A DNA stretch of 64,000 nucleotides, from NCBI GenBank assembly GCA_024102635.1, contig JAGFJO010000154.1, forward strand, positions 1-64,000. The letters run 5' to 3'. Below, in pieces: positions 7,641-16,576 of the stretch. The notes beneath the pieces are model-generated. The model made no database searches, was not told the DNA's origin, and saw only the letters and a list, made by a program, of their open reading frames with translations. Source of the stretch: Deltaproteobacteria bacterium (GTDB lineage Bacteria > Bdellovibrionota_C > UBA2361 > JAGFJO01). The number at the start of each line of letters is the position of its first letter. Positions within the stretch are counted from its first letter, which is position 1. The position numbers were made by a program, and so were the translations under genes.

Positions 7641-9404
7641 ATGTTCGCGATCGATACTGATCTGCCTATTACCAACGCCGACATAGCCAAGGAGTTTGCA
7701 AACGGCCCTATTCCGATAGTTTCTGTCCAGCCATTAAGCGAGCAGGCATTGAGCATTTACCGTCTGCTCGATTGGAGTGGCATTAAGCTTGAGAGCTGGC
7801 AGGCTGAACAATGGGTCCGGGAAAGGCTGTACACTATCGCCGAGCAGCAAGCGGACAAATCCATCCGAGAAAAGTTCCTAGTACGTGAGATCTCGCAGAG
7901 AGAGCTTCTAGGGGTGCTTGAATACGCCGACTCGGAACAGCTTCTAGGATTTTCGAAGGATTTAATTCTCCTCTCCGGAACTCAACCGGAGATCGAAAGA
8001 CTGCTGCGTGATAAGTTCGATAATATTCTGTATTTTGCCAATGATTGTGAAAAGCATGAGCTCATTACATTCTTGCTTGAATCACCGGATATCCGGAACA
8101 GGTTTGATCTTGCTGCCGACGTTTTACGATCCAGCGAAAACCTTGAGGAGCTCACCTGGCTAACCGAACAGATCGGAGCTGATCGAATCTTGGCTAGCGG
8201 GCATGAAAATCTTAAGGAGTGTTATGCGCAAGCAGTATTTAAAGGGTTCGCCGCCTCGCTTACTCTCCCTGCACCGTTGCCGAAGGATGCAACCGTGGAG
8301 CAGTGCAAGGTGTATACGCAACAGTTAACCGAAGTTTTAGAAGAGATAATGGAGTACTGCTTATCTCACGAGCTGGCCGGCAGCAAGGCGGCGATGGATC
8401 TGTTAAGAACAGCAGCGAGCGACATCGCGGATCTCCGTTTTGAGGAGTCCTTATACCAGGACAGCCCTGCCGCCTTAACTGAGAGACTCAACATTAATCG
8501 TACCATGCTACAGATTGAACTGATGTATGGGGTAAATGTCTCGTATGGCAGTAACGACTTCCTCGATGTCTTCGGACTTTTTAGAACCTCCACTGTGGCT
8601 CGTTGGAGTGCCAAAGATGTTGAAGAGATCGCCGATGTTTTGGCCGCAATTCCTGAAAAGCACCTGCTTTTCAGCCCGAACCTGCGTGAGATTCAGCGCG
8701 TTACTTCGCTTGGCCCCGGGGTTTTGGGAGCGCGCTATGGTAACGGCACGATAAAGATTGCGGATCTCACTATCTCGCACCAGGGGATGATGCGGGCATA
8801 CCAGGGGGTCAGCTCGCTCAAGATCGTTCTGGCCCACGAGATCGGTCACGGTATTCAGATCGGGGCCGGTAGAAGCGGCATCGATTATGACAACGGTCCA
8901 TCATTCGAGGCCGGAGAGGAGCGCTACGATTTCGATGAATATCTTGTACTTTCGGGGTGGACGGTGATCGAGCGCGATCGGTACGAGATCTCCGAAGATG
9001 GAGAGTTCATTATTTTAGACGGCGAGCCGTATAAGCCGGAAGAGCCCATCGTTCATGACGGACGGAATATGGTACTAGTCTTTCATCCCGAGCAGGATCT
9101 CCTTTTCGCGTACGATAGCGACGCTAAGTTCAGCTACCGCCCATATAGCCGAACTAGCCCGTGGGAGGACTTTGCAGAGGCCTTCGCTGAGTATCTTTAT
9201 CTTCCTGAGAGGCTGATAGAGATGGCCCCTGAAAAATTCCTACACCTCGAGCTCGAGTTCCGCCGCTATCACAACGACGAGAAAATAAAGAGGTTGTTGG
9301 ACGCAGCCCTGCAGAAAGCTCGAGAACCTCAGCTGACGCTGAATGCGCCGCCTCCAAGCCTTCTTGCTGTTGTCAACGCCAAAGATATCGACTGGGTGAT
9401 GTAA
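7641..9404 (+). CDS. Putative zinc metalloprotease with large unknown N-terminal region
   Basis: A soluble protein of about 587 residues with no signal peptide. The ATG at 7641 has GGAG eight bases upstream. From about residue 395 the sequence LAHEIGHGIQ carries an HExxH zinc site (H399, E400, H403). About 105 residues later comes PWEDFAEAFAEYL (E509 and E513), where the third ligand of a gluzincin would be expected. HExxH plus a downstream (E)DFAEAFAEY block resembles the catalytic domain of anthrax lethal factor-like peptidases, in which the second block is usually closer. The first 390 residues are acidic and helix-rich and match nothing I know. The substrate is unknown. It stands alone behind a structured leader. 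Confidence 0.7.
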   Translation: MFAIDTDLPITNADIAKEFANGPIPIVSVQPLSEQALSIYRLLDWSGIKLESWQAEQWVRERLYTIAEQQADKSIREKFLVREISQRELLGVLEYADSEQLLGFSKDLILLSGTQPEIERLLRDKFDNILYFANDCEKHELITFLLESPDIRNRFDLAADVLRSSENLEELTWLTEQIGADRILASGHENLKECYAQAVFKGFAASLTLPAPLPKDATVEQCKVYTQQLTEVLEEIMEYCLSHELAGSKAAMDLLRTAASDIADLRFEESLYQDSPAALTERLNINRTMLQIELMYGVNVSYGSNDFLDVFGLFRTSTVARWSAKDVEEIADVLAAIPEKHLLFSPNLREIQRVTSLGPGVLGARYGNGTIKIADLTISHQGMMRAYQGVSSLKIVLAHEIGHGIQIGAGRSGIDYDNGPSFEAGEERYDFDEYLVLSGWTVIERDRYEISEDGEFIILDGEPYKPEEPIVHDGRNMVLVFHPEQDLLFAYDSDAKFSYRPYSRTSPWEDFAEAFAEYLYLPERLIEMAPEKFLHLELEFRRYHNDEKIKRLLDAALQKAREPQLTLNAPPPSLLAVVNAKDIDWVM

Positions 9405-9539
9405 AAGAGTCCTCCGGCCATCTCGTTTACTATGATCACTATCATCGATCACACCTCGCTGAAGGTATCAGGATAGTGGTACGCAATTCGTCCTAAGCCA
9501 TATTGCGTAGCTTCAATCAAAGGGAACGGCGCTGAAGAA

Positions 9540-10625
9540 ATGTTTGACTTTGATAAGTATCCGGTGCTTGCAAACATCGGACTTTTCTCGGCCGCCGCCT
9601 TCGCAATCTGGCGTTCAGGGGTTAAACTCGAGCACTACTCGGATGCAATCGCCAAAAAAACAGGGATCGGACATATCCTAGGGGGTATATTACTGTTGGC
9701 CGTCGCCACATCTCTCCCTGAGATCGCAACAACTGTCTCCGCATCAATGCAGGGAAATGTAACCTTGGCCGCTAATAACCTCTTCGGTGGGATCTGGTTT
9801 CAAATGGCGGTGCTAGCGGCATCGGACTTCGTGCTTAGGCAAGGCGCCCTTACCTATCTTACACCCAGCTACGGCGTACTGCTGCAAGGCGTGGCGCTTA
9901 TGCTTCTAATATCGCTGGCTCTAGTGGGGCTGCTTACTTCGGTGGATGTAAAGATATTCTTGGGACTTGGAGCTTGGACATCGGCCATCTTCATCGTTTA
10001 TGTTGGGATAATTTTTCTTTTATACCGCATGAAGGGGCATGCCCGCTGGCAGCCTGCGATGAGCGAAGAGGAAAAGGGTGAGATCGCCTTAAGCACTGAT
10101 CAGCAGGGCTCCAGCGATGAAGAGAAGCAGAAATTTAGCCTATCCCTGCTATTCATAAGGTTTGGAAGCGCTGCAGCCATAGTTCTCGTTGCGGGGTGGC
10201 TGATTGCGAATGTGAGCGATGCGCTAAGTCAGCAACTCGGCCTCTCGCACAGCTTTGTCGGTGGAGTGTTAGTTGCCTTTAGCACCTCACTGCCGGAGGT
10301 CAGTACTACATTTGCAGCCATGCGAAACGGGCGGCCCACCCTAGGCATCTCTAACGTTTTAGGCACGAACTGCCTGAATGTGGCGCTGATCTTTTTGATC
10401 GATGTCGTTCATACAAAAGGGCTCGTTATAGAAAGTGTAACCCAAGAAACGGCATTCAACGCGTCGCTGGGAGCGCTGTTAACCGCCATTTTTTTGGTTG
10501 GTCTTCTTGAAAGGCGAAATACAACAATAAAAGGCATCGGCGTGGATAGTTGGTTCACGCTGGCCGCCTTTGCCGGCGGGTTGATTATATTCTATGCGCG
10601 CTGGGGCAGCAGTGGTCCGCAGTAG
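9540..10625 (+). CDS. Sodium/calcium exchanger family (CaCA) membrane protein
   Basis: A 361-residue inner-membrane protein with about ten hydrophobic segments in two inverted halves joined by an acidic cytoplasmic loop (about residues 175-205). Each half carries the alpha-repeat of the CaCA superfamily: ATSLPEIATTVSAS near residue 57 and FSTSLPEVSTTFAAM near residue 250. The acidic residue in SLPE is the cation ligand. The family exchanges Ca2+ or another cation for Na+, K+ or H+; the ion pair used here cannot be read from sequence. The alpha-repeat is followed by GN and NNLFGG in the first half and by SNVLGTN in the second. The ATG at 9540 has only a weak ribosome site. The next gene is convergent. 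Confidence 0.85.
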   Translation: MFDFDKYPVLANIGLFSAAAFAIWRSGVKLEHYSDAIAKKTGIGHILGGILLLAVATSLPEIATTVSASMQGNVTLAANNLFGGIWFQMAVLAASDFVLRQGALTYLTPSYGVLLQGVALMLLISLALVGLLTSVDVKIFLGLGAWTSAIFIVYVGIIFLLYRMKGHARWQPAMSEEEKGEIALSTDQQGSSDEEKQKFSLSLLFIRFGSAAAIVLVAGWLIANVSDALSQQLGLSHSFVGGVLVAFSTSLPEVSTTFAAMRNGRPTLGISNVLGTNCLNVALIFLIDVVHTKGLVIESVTQETAFNASLGALLTAIFLVGLLERRNTTIKGIGVDSWFTLAAFAGGLIIFYARWGSSGPQ

Positions 10626-10710
10626 CGATTTGAATGAATGTTACTGCTCATGTGACGCCACGAGCTAGCGCAGCGATAGTTATCACTGCCGTTCATGCGT
10701 TGCCGAGGAA

Positions 10711-11193
10711 TCAGTTGTTCCGAGGATTTGGAAATATATCCGGCCCATTCAACCAATCGCCTGAATCCAGCTTGAAGCCATCGACCACCAAGCTCTTGCC
10801 GATCACCCCGATTGTCACGGCAGTAATGGAATAACTAACGATAAAATCTTCCGGTTGCGATCCGTCTCCAAAGCGGATCTCAATCTGCTGCGGCTTAGTA
10901 AAGGAGAAACTGGCGGCTGGTGGCTGCCGATCGCTTGTTTTAATCATCTTTGCCGCAGCGCCGGCCAGTTTCTGGCTGTAACCACTCCTGCCGGATAGGC
11001 GCAGACCGTAATCTTCAAGCACGCATCCGATCGCGTTAGGTGAAAACTCTAGGGCTTTGGGCGAGAGCCGGGCCGCCTTTACTTCGGGCATTGCGGCATC
11101 TAAGGAAGAAGGAACCTCTCCGTTATTTCGAACAGGATCATTTTGCGAAGTGGCTGCACGCCTGAGGCCGCCTGTATTTTCAATGCTTTTCAT
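10711..11193 (-). CDS. Hypothetical protein with strong ribosome site
   Basis: A 160-residue protein not recognised as any family. The ATG at 11193 has a near-perfect AGGAGG six bases upstream, so it is very likely translated. The N-terminal 45 residues are polar and probably disordered. The C-terminal part (about 95-160) alternates polar and hydrophobic residues (QQIEIRFGDG, FIVSYSITAVTIGVIG), suggesting a small beta domain. There is no signal peptide or membrane segment. It lies between the convergent cation exchanger gene and, upstream, the tsaE end of a large operon. An AATGGC/GCCATT hairpin sits directly upstream of its ribosome site. Confidence 0.7.
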   Translation of the reverse strand: MKSIENTGGLRRAATSQNDPVRNNGEVPSSLDAAMPEVKAARLSPKALEFSPNAIGCVLEDYGLRLSGRSGYSQKLAGAAAKMIKTSDRQPPAASFSFTKPQQIEIRFGDGSQPEDFIVSYSITAVTIGVIGKSLVVDGFKLDSGDWLNGPDIFPNPRNN

Positions 11194-11332
11194 TAGAAAC
11201 CTCCTAATGGCCGGGCCATTTTCGCATTTTTTGCCGTCTTATGCATTACTGCCCGGCTAAATTTTTATAACGCTCTTTTACGATAGATGTTCTCTTCCTC
11301 CCTTAAGCGGGGATATGAAGAGAAAAGCGGAG

Positions 11333-11764
11333 TTAGCCGCCCTCAAGCCCCTTGATCTGCACCCGGCGGCCCTCGGGGCCCAGTTCAGGGGCGAAATCAA
11401 TATCAATTACGATGTCTAACTCAGTGGGAAAGCTAAGGAGCTTTTCGCCCCATTCGATTAGCCGCACCATCCCAAGATCATTAGCCTCACGCAATTCATC
11501 AGGGACCCGGTCAATTCGGTAGAGATCCCAGTGATCGATTAATAATGAGGGGGTTTGGTACCGCTGTTGCAGCACAAACGTGGGCGAGCTCACCTCCTTC
11601 TCATCCCCACCGAATGCCTTAACTAAAAATTTGACGAAAGTAGTCTTGCCGGCGCCCAGCGGTCCACTAAGCCCTATGGTAAGCGGCGCAGAGATTTGTG
11701 CCATGATTGATTGCGCCACAGATCGCATTTCGGCAAGAGATGCGGCGCTATAGTCATTCACCAT
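11333..11764 (-). CDS. tsaE: tRNA threonylcarbamoyladenosine biosynthesis ATPase TsaE
   Basis: ATPase partner of TsaB and TsaD in making the universal t6A37 modification of tRNAs that read ANN codons. The 143-residue protein has the P-loop GPLGAGKTT near residue 34, then SSPTFVL, HWDLYR and EWGEKL, all typical of TsaE/YjeE. I chose the ATG at 11764: it gives the normal family length, overlaps the end of the nnrE-nnrD gene by 11 bases and has GAGG upstream. A longer frame to 11812 would lie entirely inside that gene. TsaB and TsaD are not in the window. It is the last gene of the cdaA-ybbR-glmM-nnr block. Confidence 0.93.
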   Translation of the reverse strand: MVNDYSAASLAEMRSVAQSIMAQISAPLTIGLSGPLGAGKTTFVKFLVKAFGGDEKEVSSPTFVLQQRYQTPSLLIDHWDLYRIDRVPDELREANDLGMVRLIEWGEKLLSFPTELDIVIDIDFAPELGPEGRRVQIKGLEGG

Positions 11765-13361
11765 AAACTGCCTCGATTGCGAACGGCAGCTCTTGGATGA
11801 TATCTGTCGCAATTACAGCAGCCTCGCGTCTGTGAACTATGAGATCAGCTGCGAGACCGTGCAAAAACGCTCCAAGAGACGCGGCCTCCAATGGTGCGGC
11901 CCCCTTCGCAAGAAGCGCTGCAATCACTCCCGATAAGACGTCTCCACTTCCGCCGCTCGCCATGTAAGGATTGCCGCTGAGGTTTATAACCCCCCTTCCC
12001 TTGCAGTAAGTTAGAGTGCCCGCGCCTTTTAAAAGAGCACAGCAGTTGTATCTTGCCGCTAGCTCCTTCACCGCACTAAAACGATCACGCTGAATCTCTG
12101 AAGTTGTGAGAGGTAGTAGCCGCGAAAGCTCCCCCGGATGAGGGGTTAAAACGCAGTGCTCTAATGCGCCGTCAAAGCGCTCCTTAAGGCATGAGAGATG
12201 GTTCAATCCATCAGCGTCTAGGACCGCCTTCATTCTCTTTTCGATCACTATCTCGAGCAGCCCGGCAAAGAATGATGCAGTTCCCCTCTCCTGCCCTAAG
12301 CCGGGGCCGATGACCAGCGCGTCAAAACCATCGAGCACAGCTTCAATTGGCTCGATATGCTGCTTACCGAAATGAACAGCATCACCAAGCGGCAGGTGAA
12401 TTAGCTCAGGAGGCAACGATACTCCGCCTCTCCCGGACGGCATATCGGTTAAGGTAACAAGCCCGGCTCCGCAACGGAGAGCAGCGTGGGCGCTCAGAAC
12501 CGGCGCACCCGGATACTGCTCCGAGCCTCCGACTACTAATACCTTTCCAAAATCACCCTTATGGGCGTCTTCCGGACGAGACATCAGGTAGCGATGACGG
12601 ATCTCCTCAAAAATGGAGAACTCGCAGCTGCCGCTGCAATCTATCCCAGCTTCCACAGCAAATATCTCCCCGCAGGCCGCTCTGGCCGGATACTGCAGCA
12701 TGCCTCGCTTGGGAAGTTCTACGGTCACCGTCACATGCGCCTCAAAGTGCGGCATGTACAGCTCGCCCGTGGAAGTATTCATACCGCTGGGAAGATCCAA
12801 AGCCACCCGGATGCAGCCATGGGCATGCTCGTGAACACTATTAAGCAGTGCTGCACTGGTTCCGCGAGGTGCTCGTGCTTGTCCGGTACCGAATACGGCA
12901 TCGATGAGAAGCACGCACTCATGCAGCAGACGCGCAAGTTCGCTCTCCGAAATCTGCGCAACATTGCGAAGGTCTCCGTATCCGCCCGGCCCCCCTAGAG
13001 CAAGCAATGAGCCCCCTGCGTCGATGAACTTGGCAGCTTGAATTAGGTTTTCCTCGGAATGCCGCTCGGCATGCGGTACGACAACCGCAGGCTTTCTCCC
13101 ATACTCTAGAAGCTGTCTAGCAACTACTAGCCCATCGCCTCCGTTATTACCCGGGCCGCAAAGCACGACGATCTGATCAATGGCTTCCGGGCGCTCAAGA
13201 TAGCGCTCCCGTATCAGCTCGAACATTGCGCTGCCGGCCTGCTCCATAAGCTCGATCCCGGTGATTCCGCTCTCGATTGTAGCCCTATCGAAGCTGGCCA
13301 TCTCATCTGCGGAGGGAGCCTTAAATGAGTATGGTTGGTCGGTGGGGTGAATGGGGGTCAT
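11754..13361 (-). CDS. nnr: Bifunctional NAD(P)HX epimerase / dehydratase
   Basis: Repairs hydrated NADH and NADPH. The N-terminal YjeF_N domain (about residues 15-225) is the epimerase, with CGPGNNGGDGLV and the motif DAVFGTG. The C-terminal YjeF_C domain (about 250-535) is the ADP-dependent dehydratase with the ribokinase-like fold, shown by KGAGT and GNPYMASGGSGDVLSG. Fusion of both activities is usual in bacteria, and 535 residues is near the expected 500. The ATG at 13361 lies five bases after the glmM stop, so the two are coupled. tsaE overlaps its end. The nnr-tsaE pair is common across bacteria. Confidence 0.94.
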   Translation of the reverse strand: MTPIHPTDQPYSFKAPSADEMASFDRATIESGITGIELMEQAGSAMFELIRERYLERPEAIDQIVVLCGPGNNGGDGLVVARQLLEYGRKPAVVVPHAERHSEENLIQAAKFIDAGGSLLALGGPGGYGDLRNVAQISESELARLLHECVLLIDAVFGTGQARAPRGTSAALLNSVHEHAHGCIRVALDLPSGMNTSTGELYMPHFEAHVTVTVELPKRGMLQYPARAACGEIFAVEAGIDCSGSCEFSIFEEIRHRYLMSRPEDAHKGDFGKVLVVGGSEQYPGAPVLSAHAALRCGAGLVTLTDMPSGRGGVSLPPELIHLPLGDAVHFGKQHIEPIEAVLDGFDALVIGPGLGQERGTASFFAGLLEIVIEKRMKAVLDADGLNHLSCLKERFDGALEHCVLTPHPGELSRLLPLTTSEIQRDRFSAVKELAARYNCCALLKGAGTLTYCKGRGVINLSGNPYMASGGSGDVLSGVIAALLAKGAAPLEAASLGAFLHGLAADLIVHRREAAVIATDIIQELPFAIEAVYGE

Positions 13362-13366
13362 AGTTA

Positions 13367-14731
13367 TTAAACCACCCCGAGCTCTCGCTCTATCAGCTCT
13401 GCGACATCCTGCGCATGCTTGCGGCAGAGATCTTCATCTTCGCACTCCACCATAACGCGCGCTTTGTTCTCCGTGCCGGAGTATCGCACAAGTATACGGC
13501 CGCTGTCCTTTAGCTCTTCAACCTTCTGCTCGATCAATTTGCGAATCGGTTCGACCGATTCCAGCGGAGGCTTGTGACTGACATTGATATTTATCAGCTT
13601 CTGCGGAAACTTCACGAATTCCTGGTTAAGCTCCGAGAGCGATTTCTTGGTGCGAAACATTATATTTAAGATCATCAACGCAGTAAGAATCCCATCTCCG
13701 GTGGTGGAGTAGTCGGTAAAAATCGTATGCCCGGACTGTTCTCCGCCGAGCGCCGCATTTCCGCGCATCATCGCTTCCAACACGTAGCGGTCTCCGACCG
13801 GCGCGCGAAGAACGTTAATACCGTGCTTGCTGAGCAACCTGTCCAGCCCGAGATTAGACATTACAGTTGCCACAACAGTATCGCTTCTAAGTAGACCTCG
13901 CTGCTTTAGATCCAGGGCGCAGATCGCCAGAATCATATCTCCGTCGAGCGTGTTGCCCTCCTCGTCCACCAAAATTGCCCGATCTCCATCGCCGTCTAAC
14001 GAAATGCCGATGTCGAGATTTTGTTCCAAAACCAACTTCCTTACTATTTCAGGATACAAACTGCCGAAGCCGGCGTTAATATTGCGGCCGTTGGGACTTA
14101 CACCGCGGGAGACAACATCTGCTCCAAGTTCACTGCAAGTTTGAGGCCCGACAACATATGCCGCTCCATTGGCGCAGTCGAATCCGATCTTCATTCCCTC
14201 AAGTGAAAATTCACGGGGAAAGCAGCTCTTAAGATAAACACAATAGCGTCCTATGGCATCGTCAATACGCGCCGCTTTACCGATTGATCCCGGCTCAGCC
14301 GATTTGCCGTCAAGCACTCCCGGCTCCATTAGATCCTCCAGCTCAAGCTCGAGTTCATCAGGAAGCTTGTAGCCATCCGAACCAAAGATCTTTATTCCAT
14401 TATCCTCAAATGCGTTATGAGAAGCTGAAATCATGATGCCTGCGTCTGCACGCATGCTTTTCGTAAGGTAAGCTATTCCTGGCGTGGGCACAGGCCCTAC
14501 CAGCCAAACGTCGGCACCCATCGAAGTCACCCCTGCGGCCAGCGACGTCTCGATCATATACCCGCTTAAACGGGTGTCTTTTCCGATTAGAACCCGGTGC
14601 TTGCCTTTGCTGCGCAAAAAGATCTTAGCGATGCCCTTGCCCAACCGCACAAGCGTTTCAGGATCGAGCGGCGGCACGCTGGCCACTCCCCTGATCCCAT
14701 CCGTTCCAAAATATTTTCTTTCTCTTTTCAT
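13367..14731 (-). CDS. glmM: Phosphoglucosamine mutase GlmM
   Basis: Interconverts glucosamine-6-phosphate and glucosamine-1-phosphate on the way to UDP-GlcNAc, so it feeds peptidoglycan and LPS. The 454-residue protein begins with KYFGTDGIRG. The phosphoserine loop is ISASHN (S104), the Mg2+ loop DGDGDR, the sugar loop GEQSGH and the phosphate-binding C-terminal RYSGTENKARVM. I chose the ATG at 14731, which has AAGGA upstream and gives the family length. Another 20 codons upstream are open but not conserved-looking. In many bacteria CdaA, CdaR and GlmM interact and are encoded together, as here, which couples c-di-AMP level to cell-wall precursor supply. Confidence 0.96.
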   Translation of the reverse strand: MKRERKYFGTDGIRGVASVPPLDPETLVRLGKGIAKIFLRSKGKHRVLIGKDTRLSGYMIETSLAAGVTSMGADVWLVGPVPTPGIAYLTKSMRADAGIMISASHNAFEDNGIKIFGSDGYKLPDELELELEDLMEPGVLDGKSAEPGSIGKAARIDDAIGRYCVYLKSCFPREFSLEGMKIGFDCANGAAYVVGPQTCSELGADVVSRGVSPNGRNINAGFGSLYPEIVRKLVLEQNLDIGISLDGDGDRAILVDEEGNTLDGDMILAICALDLKQRGLLRSDTVVATVMSNLGLDRLLSKHGINVLRAPVGDRYVLEAMMRGNAALGGEQSGHTIFTDYSTTGDGILTALMILNIMFRTKKSLSELNQEFVKFPQKLININVSHKPPLESVEPIRKLIEQKVEELKDSGRILVRYSGTENKARVMVECEDEDLCRKHAQDVAELIERELGVV

Positions 14732-14813
14732 TCCGTTCCTTCGGAATAGTATTCTGTCCAAAAGGGCAGCAGAAGTCCACAAACTACTCAAGATGACGGG
14801 AGTTCCGCAATGA

Positions 14814-15725
14814 TTATTTCTTCTTCGGAGGCTGCGGCTCGCTTACCCTGACCTTATCCGGCTCGATTATTACCACAGCCACCCCCTTCGGAAGGTCCAC
14901 ATTCACCTGGTAACTTTTTCCAGGGGCGTCCTCAGGCCCGAGCTTGACGTAAGGGACCACCGCCTCCGCTTTAATTCCATTTATTACTTCCTTCGGCCCC
15001 GAAACCTCTATCATTACCTTGGCCGGTTCGAGCTCGAAAGCCTGCCTCTGCATAGTTCGGATCTCCACCGGGAGATCGGCGAAACTTCTCTCCTTCTGCT
15101 CCTTCACAAGGCTGATCTTTAAATGCACTTCTGAGGCAGAAAACTCAGTCCAGCGTCCCACCTTCTTAAGCTCAAGGGTCATTTCGGTGTCGGCGCTGAT
15201 TTCGCCCAGCTCAATGGCTTCAGTTGCTATCGACTTGATTGCGGCAAGCTCGCTCTGCGGACCTGTAATGGATACAGTTGAAGGAATAACCGCCATCTCC
15301 GCTATTTTAATTCCGCTCTTCAAGCTACCAGCCTGTAGAACTTGAACAGGAACCTCCTTTTTCGCCAAAGTATCGAAGGTGAATTCCATCGTGCTAGGTT
15401 CGATGCTGATCACCTTTATCCCTGCCGGAAGATTAACGTCCGACTTATTAAACGTAACGGTGAACCGGTTGCCGACGTCAGGTGGAACCTTAACCCTCAT
15501 TGAAGGCGGATTGGGATACAACTGTCCCAGCAGAAACGATGGGCCCTTTACAGAAAGCTGAACCTGGCGCGGGAATGGGGAGGTTACGATGCGATCCGCC
15601 GGCAGTCCTTTCAGCTCGATTGGGACTGTAATCGCCACGACGCCCTCGCTGCTGTCGCTGTGCACATAATATGCGAGCATTACGGCAATAAGCAGGGAAA
15701 AGAGCTTGAGAGTTAGATTTTTCAT
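14814..15725 (-). CDS. ybbR: YbbR-domain protein, CdaR-like regulator
   Basis: A 303-residue protein with one N-terminal membrane anchor (residues 5-20, LKLFSLLIAVMLAYYV) and about three YbbR repeats in the periplasmic part. Each repeat has the pattern VPV.. / G..v.. seen at about 30-115, 120-200 and 215-295. The Lys-rich tail QPPKKK ends the protein. YbbR (CdaR) proteins bind and tune the diadenylate cyclase CdaA. Its ATG overlaps the cdaA stop by four bases with GAGGAAG upstream, so the two are made together. The assignment rests on this partner gene, the anchor and the repeat pattern. Confidence 0.9.
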   Translation of the reverse strand: MKNLTLKLFSLLIAVMLAYYVHSDSSEGVVAITVPIELKGLPADRIVTSPFPRQVQLSVKGPSFLLGQLYPNPPSMRVKVPPDVGNRFTVTFNKSDVNLPAGIKVISIEPSTMEFTFDTLAKKEVPVQVLQAGSLKSGIKIAEMAVIPSTVSITGPQSELAAIKSIATEAIELGEISADTEMTLELKKVGRWTEFSASEVHLKISLVKEQKERSFADLPVEIRTMQRQAFELEPAKVMIEVSGPKEVINGIKAEAVVPYVKLGPEDAPGKSYQVNVDLPKGVAVVIIEPDKVRVSEPQPPKKK

Positions 15726-16513
15726 GCTTCCTCCGCAGCGGCTTCTCCATTCGATTGACCGGACGAAAGCAGCCTATGCAGCGAATCACGCAGCATAGAG
15801 GCGTCTAAGTTACGAATCATACGGCCCTCACGGCACAATGAGATCGCCCCGTTCTCCTCCGAGACAACAACGACTATCGCGTCGCTTCGTTCGGAAAGAC
15901 CTAACGCCGCCCGGTGGCGGGTACCGAGGTTCGGATCAAGATCCGGGTTGAAGCTTAACGGCAGCACACATCCTGCCGCACGCACACGGTCGCCCTCAAT
16001 CAGAACGGCGCCGTCATGCAAGGGAGACTCTTTAACAAAAATACTTAAAAGCAGTTTGCGGTTCAAAACCGCGTCCAAAGTCACCGCTTCCTCAACTATC
16101 TCATCGAGTCCTACCTCGCGCTGGATAACGATCAGCGCTCCCGTTCTGGCCTTCGACAGCCGGGAGACCACCAGCACTATGTCCTCGATGGTTTTATCAT
16201 AGGCCACTTTAGCGGCTTTACGAAAAAGCGGCTGCAAGCCCACCTTGGTGAGCCCGCGGCGAATTTCATCTTGAAAGATAACCACTACAACGAGAATGAT
16301 AGAACTAAGGAAATTACCAAGCAGCCAACCGAGAGTGGTAAAGCCCAATGGCTTGGAAAGAAAATAGAGCAGCACGATGATGGTGAGTCCCCAAAGCATT
16401 GGGGCGGCGCGCGTGCCCTTTATAACCAACAACCCGCGGTAAACAAGGTATGCAACCAGCAGGACATCGACCGTGTTTCTTAGGGCGACGATATAGTAGC
16501 TGGCTTCATCCAT
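15722..16513 (-). CDS. cdaA: Diadenylate cyclase CdaA (DisA_N domain)
   Basis: Condenses two ATP into cyclic di-AMP at the inner membrane. The 263-residue protein has three membrane segments (about 7-30, 40-52, 64-80), then the DAC domain. The catalytic DGA motif is at 167-169 (SPLHDGAVLI) and the RHR motif at 199-201 (NLGTRHRAALG). Both are intact. Length and topology match CdaA of the ybbR-glmM type. c-di-AMP controls potassium uptake and wall homeostasis in other bacteria. No known c-di-AMP phosphodiesterase (GdpP or PgpH) or c-di-AMP riboswitch was recognised in this window. It lies 63 bases downstream of ftsH on the same strand. Confidence 0.95.
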   Translation of the reverse strand: MDEASYYIVALRNTVDVLLVAYLVYRGLLVIKGTRAAPMLWGLTIIVLLYFLSKPLGFTTLGWLLGNFLSSIILVVVVIFQDEIRRGLTKVGLQPLFRKAAKVAYDKTIEDIVLVVSRLSKARTGALIVIQREVGLDEIVEEAVTLDAVLNRKLLLSIFVKESPLHDGAVLIEGDRVRAAGCVLPLSFNPDLDPNLGTRHRAALGLSERSDAIVVVVSEENGAISLCREGRMIRNLDASMLRDSLHRLLSSGQSNGEAAAEEA

Positions 16514-16576
16514 GGCAGATCAATTAGCCCAAATAGTTCTATTCCCCAAACCAAGCCGTCATAAACATCCTTCGGG

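Noticed and set aside
12561..12998. 145-residue plus-strand frame opposite nnr
   Set aside because: Antisense to the conserved epimerase domain; low-complexity composition.
14732..14791. 20-codon N-terminal extension of glmM
   Set aside because: GlmM starts at the conserved KYFGTDGIRG; AAGGA fits the ATG at 14731.
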